Below, piece after piece: positions 4,609 through 6,336 of a DNA stretch of 6,336 bases (positions are counted from its first letter, which is position 1; every line of letters starts with the position of its first letter). The stretch is taken from the NCBI GenBank assembly GCA_030042795.1, contig JASHYZ010000648.1, positions 1 through 6,336 of the forward strand. The letters are read 5' to 3'. The DNA is from Terriglobia bacterium (GTDB lineage: Bacteria; Acidobacteriota; Terriglobia; UBA7540). Position numbers and translations under genes: made by a program. Under the pieces are notes generated by a model. The model saw only the letters and a list, made by a program, of their open reading frames with translations. It was not told the DNA's origin and ran no database searches.

Positions 4609-6336
4609 ATGAGACGCCGGTGGATGAGAGCTTCGGTCCTTTGTCTAACCGCGCTGCTGATGGTGTCCATCTCAGTTCCTCTCACTAAGCACATATCACT
4701 TGCCGCGCCAAGGCACGGCGCCACTCTGATCCGATATCTCAACTCTGAACCAGGCGTGACCTATGTGGGCTCAAAGGCCTGTGCCCAATGTCACCAGGAC
4801 ATTTTTGACTCTTACATGCGCACGAACATGGCAAGAGCGCTGTCACTGCCAGGGCCGCTCCTGCAGTCCGGAAGGATTTCGCTTCCCATCACCGTTTTCG
4901 ACAACACATTGAATCGCTACTTTCGCGTGTCGGCCGACGCATCCGGTCTTTACCAAAGCGTTTATCGTTACGGTAAAGACGGGAAGACGGTTTACCGCGA
5001 GACCGAGAAGGTCGCCTATGTGATCGGTACCGGCCGAAACGGGATGGGCTTTCTGGTGCAGCGGGGAAACTACCTCCTCCAGGCACCGCTGGCTTATTTC
5101 CCAGCGGACAGAACCTGGGCACTGTCGCCAGGATATGAGTCCCACGATTACGGTTTCACCCGTCCCATCACTACTGAATGCGTGACCTGCCACAGCGGCA
5201 TTCCGCGGCCGGAGGTGGCCGCCGTCGGGCTGTATAAAGACCCCCCCTTTCGCGAATTGGGAATCGGTTGCGAAAATTGCCACGGACCCGGCCAATTGCA
5301 CGTGGCGCAGCGTCAAAAAGGCCTGCCCATCAGCGGCATCGACCGCACCATCGTGAATCCCGCGCGTCTCTCCCCACATTTGGCGAATGGCATCTGCATC
5401 TTTTGTCACGAAGCGGGCGACGCGCGAGTCCTCAGAGGTGGCAAGACCTTTTTAGACTTTCGCCCGGGAACCACCTTGGAGGACACCGTCGCCGTGATCG
5501 ATGCGACTTCGAATCACAGCGTGGGACCGGCTGTACCCCTGGTGGGCTACTATTTTCAATTGCAGCTCGCCCGCTGCTACCGGGAAAGCGGTGGTCGGCT
5601 TAAGTGCATGACCTGCCACGACCCGCACGTTCAACCGGCGCCGTCGGAATCAGCGGTCTACTATCGCAAGAAATGCCTGCAGTGTCATAGCGAGCAGAGT
5701 TGCCGTCAGCCCCTGGCTTCGCGCCTCCACGCCAGTCCGCCTGATGACTGTGTCTCCTGCCACATGACGACGCGCCCGGCGGTGAGGTTCACTCACACGG
5801 TTGTCACCGACCATCGCATTGTGGCGCGCCGCGACGAACCCTATCCTCAGTTGTCAACGGTTCAGCCGCAGGAGGCTTCCAGTGGCCTAATGCTGGTGAA
5901 TCGCGTCCCCGACGAACGGGACCGGCCCCTTCCGCCCATCGTCCTTTTTCAAGCTTATGGCCAACTGCTGACTTCGCATTCGAACGACGCGAATTATCAG
6001 CAGCAATATCGGAAACTGATGGACGAGCTGGCGAGAACAGATCCAGATGATCCTGACGTACTAAGATCGCTCGCCGCATCGGAACTACAGAAGGAGACAC
6101 CCGAAGGGCTAGAACACGGAATCTCTTACCTGCAGCGGGCTGTGGCGCTGGCGCCCGAATCGTCGAACGACCACTTCTGGCTCGCGCAAATGTTATTGCG
6201 CGGCGGGCAAAAATTGGAGGCCGTCAAGGAATTACAGGAAGCCATTTCGCTTTCTGCCTACACTCCGGAATACTACCGGTATCTTGCCGTAGCCTATATC
6301 ACGGATGGAAAATATGACGAAGGTATGAAAGTGGTC
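4609..6336 (+). CDS. Seven-haem c-type cytochrome with C-terminal TPR repeats, partial
   Basis: An open frame of 576 codons runs to the right edge. Residues 1 to about 33 form an export signal (MRRRWMR, a hydrophobic stretch 8-25, then LAA). Seven CxxCH haem-attachment motifs begin at C58 (CAQCH), C191 (CVTCH), C221 (CENCH), C263 (CIFCH), C333 (CMTCH), C356 (CLQCH) and C381 (CVSCH). About 130 residues without a motif separate the first two. From about residue 470, helical TPR-like repeats follow (YLQRAVALAPESSNDHFWLAQML; AVKELQEAISLSAYTPEYYRYLAVAYITDGKYDEG). The layout matches the cytochrome c554-like plus TPR proteins common in Acidobacteria. Haem attachment implies a periplasmic or surface site, and electron transfer is the likely role, with no known substrate or partner. 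ATG 4609 is the first possible start after the in-frame TAG at 4549. It lacks a clear Shine-Dalgarno; ATG 4624 is an alternative. Confidence 0.9.
   Translation, partial: MRRRWMRASVLCLTALLMVSISVPLTKHISLAAPRHGATLIRYLNSEPGVTYVGSKACAQCHQDIFDSYMRTNMARALSLPGPLLQSGRISLPITVFDNTLNRYFRVSADASGLYQSVYRYGKDGKTVYRETEKVAYVIGTGRNGMGFLVQRGNYLLQAPLAYFPADRTWALSPGYESHDYGFTRPITTECVTCHSGIPRPEVAAVGLYKDPPFRELGIGCENCHGPGQLHVAQRQKGLPISGIDRTIVNPARLSPHLANGICIFCHEAGDARVLRGGKTFLDFRPGTTLEDTVAVIDATSNHSVGPAVPLVGYYFQLQLARCYRESGGRLKCMTCHDPHVQPAPSESAVYYRKKCLQCHSEQSCRQPLASRLHASPPDDCVSCHMTTRPAVRFTHTVVTDHRIVARRDEPYPQLSTVQPQEASSGLMLVNRVPDERDRPLPPIVLFQAYGQLLTSHSNDANYQQQYRKLMDELARTDPDDPDVLRSLAASELQKETPEGLEHGISYLQRAVALAPESSNDHFWLAQMLLRGGQKLEAVKELQEAISLSAYTPEYYRYLAVAYITDGKYDEGMKVV

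Noticed and set aside
4308..4612. Frames crossing the MITE on both strands, including one with WTPASAGVT.
   Set aside because: They are translations of the element and its GC-rich hairpins. The TPASAGVT-type phrase is a familiar artefact of dispersed palindromic repeats.
4843..6100. Minus-strand frames 5409-4843, 5634-5452 and 6100-5804 and the plus-strand frame 5268-5603.
   Set aside because: They overlap the cytochrome gene in other frames; the seven CxxCH motifs and the TPR pattern are only in the 4609 frame.

Overview
The window looks like a chromosomal piece of an acidobacterium (Terriglobia-like), probably from soil or a metagenome. Three things point that way: an Oar-type TonB-dependent receptor with an N-terminal carboxypeptidase-regulatory-like domain, a multihaem c-type cytochrome fused to TPR repeats, and a long repeat-rich intergenic region. 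The assignment rests on protein style only; there is no rRNA or tRNA here to confirm it.

Layout. Positions 2868 down to 1 (minus strand) carry one uninterrupted reading frame for the outer-membrane receptor, with its C-terminus cut off by the left edge. Positions 4609 to 6336 (plus strand) carry the divergently oriented cytochrome-TPR gene, cut off by the right edge. Both genes should act at the cell envelope: the receptor in the outer membrane, the cytochrome exported to the periplasm or cell surface. Nothing in the sequence shows a shared pathway.

The 1.74 kb between them (2869-4608) has no confident protein gene but is densely structured. Reading left to right it holds: a strong Shine-Dalgarno and a 7-bp inverted repeat in the receptor leader; a 14-bp perfect hairpin (3080-3115) built on a CCACAAAGAGG word; a cluster of 26-bp bipartite repeats (GATTCTAAA-N7-TTGGCTTTGG) with extra half-sites (3423-3780); a 15-bp interrupted palindrome (3431-3445); a minus-strand transcription start module with perfect consensus -35 and -10 hexamers (4050-4077), followed by two overlapping small ORFs with good ribosome binding sites (4006-3953 and 3969-3688); and a complete 162-bp MITE-like element (4418-4579) with 20-bp terminal inverted repeats and a 6-bp target duplication CATCAG. 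This element ends only 29 bp before the cytochrome start codon.

The best candidate for something undescribed is the minus-strand unit at about 4077-3423: an unusually strong promoter that fires into a leader ORF, a small ORF and then a run of DNA-level repeats. The repeat is read in different frames within one ORF, so it appears to work as DNA or RNA rather than as protein. Its function is unknown.
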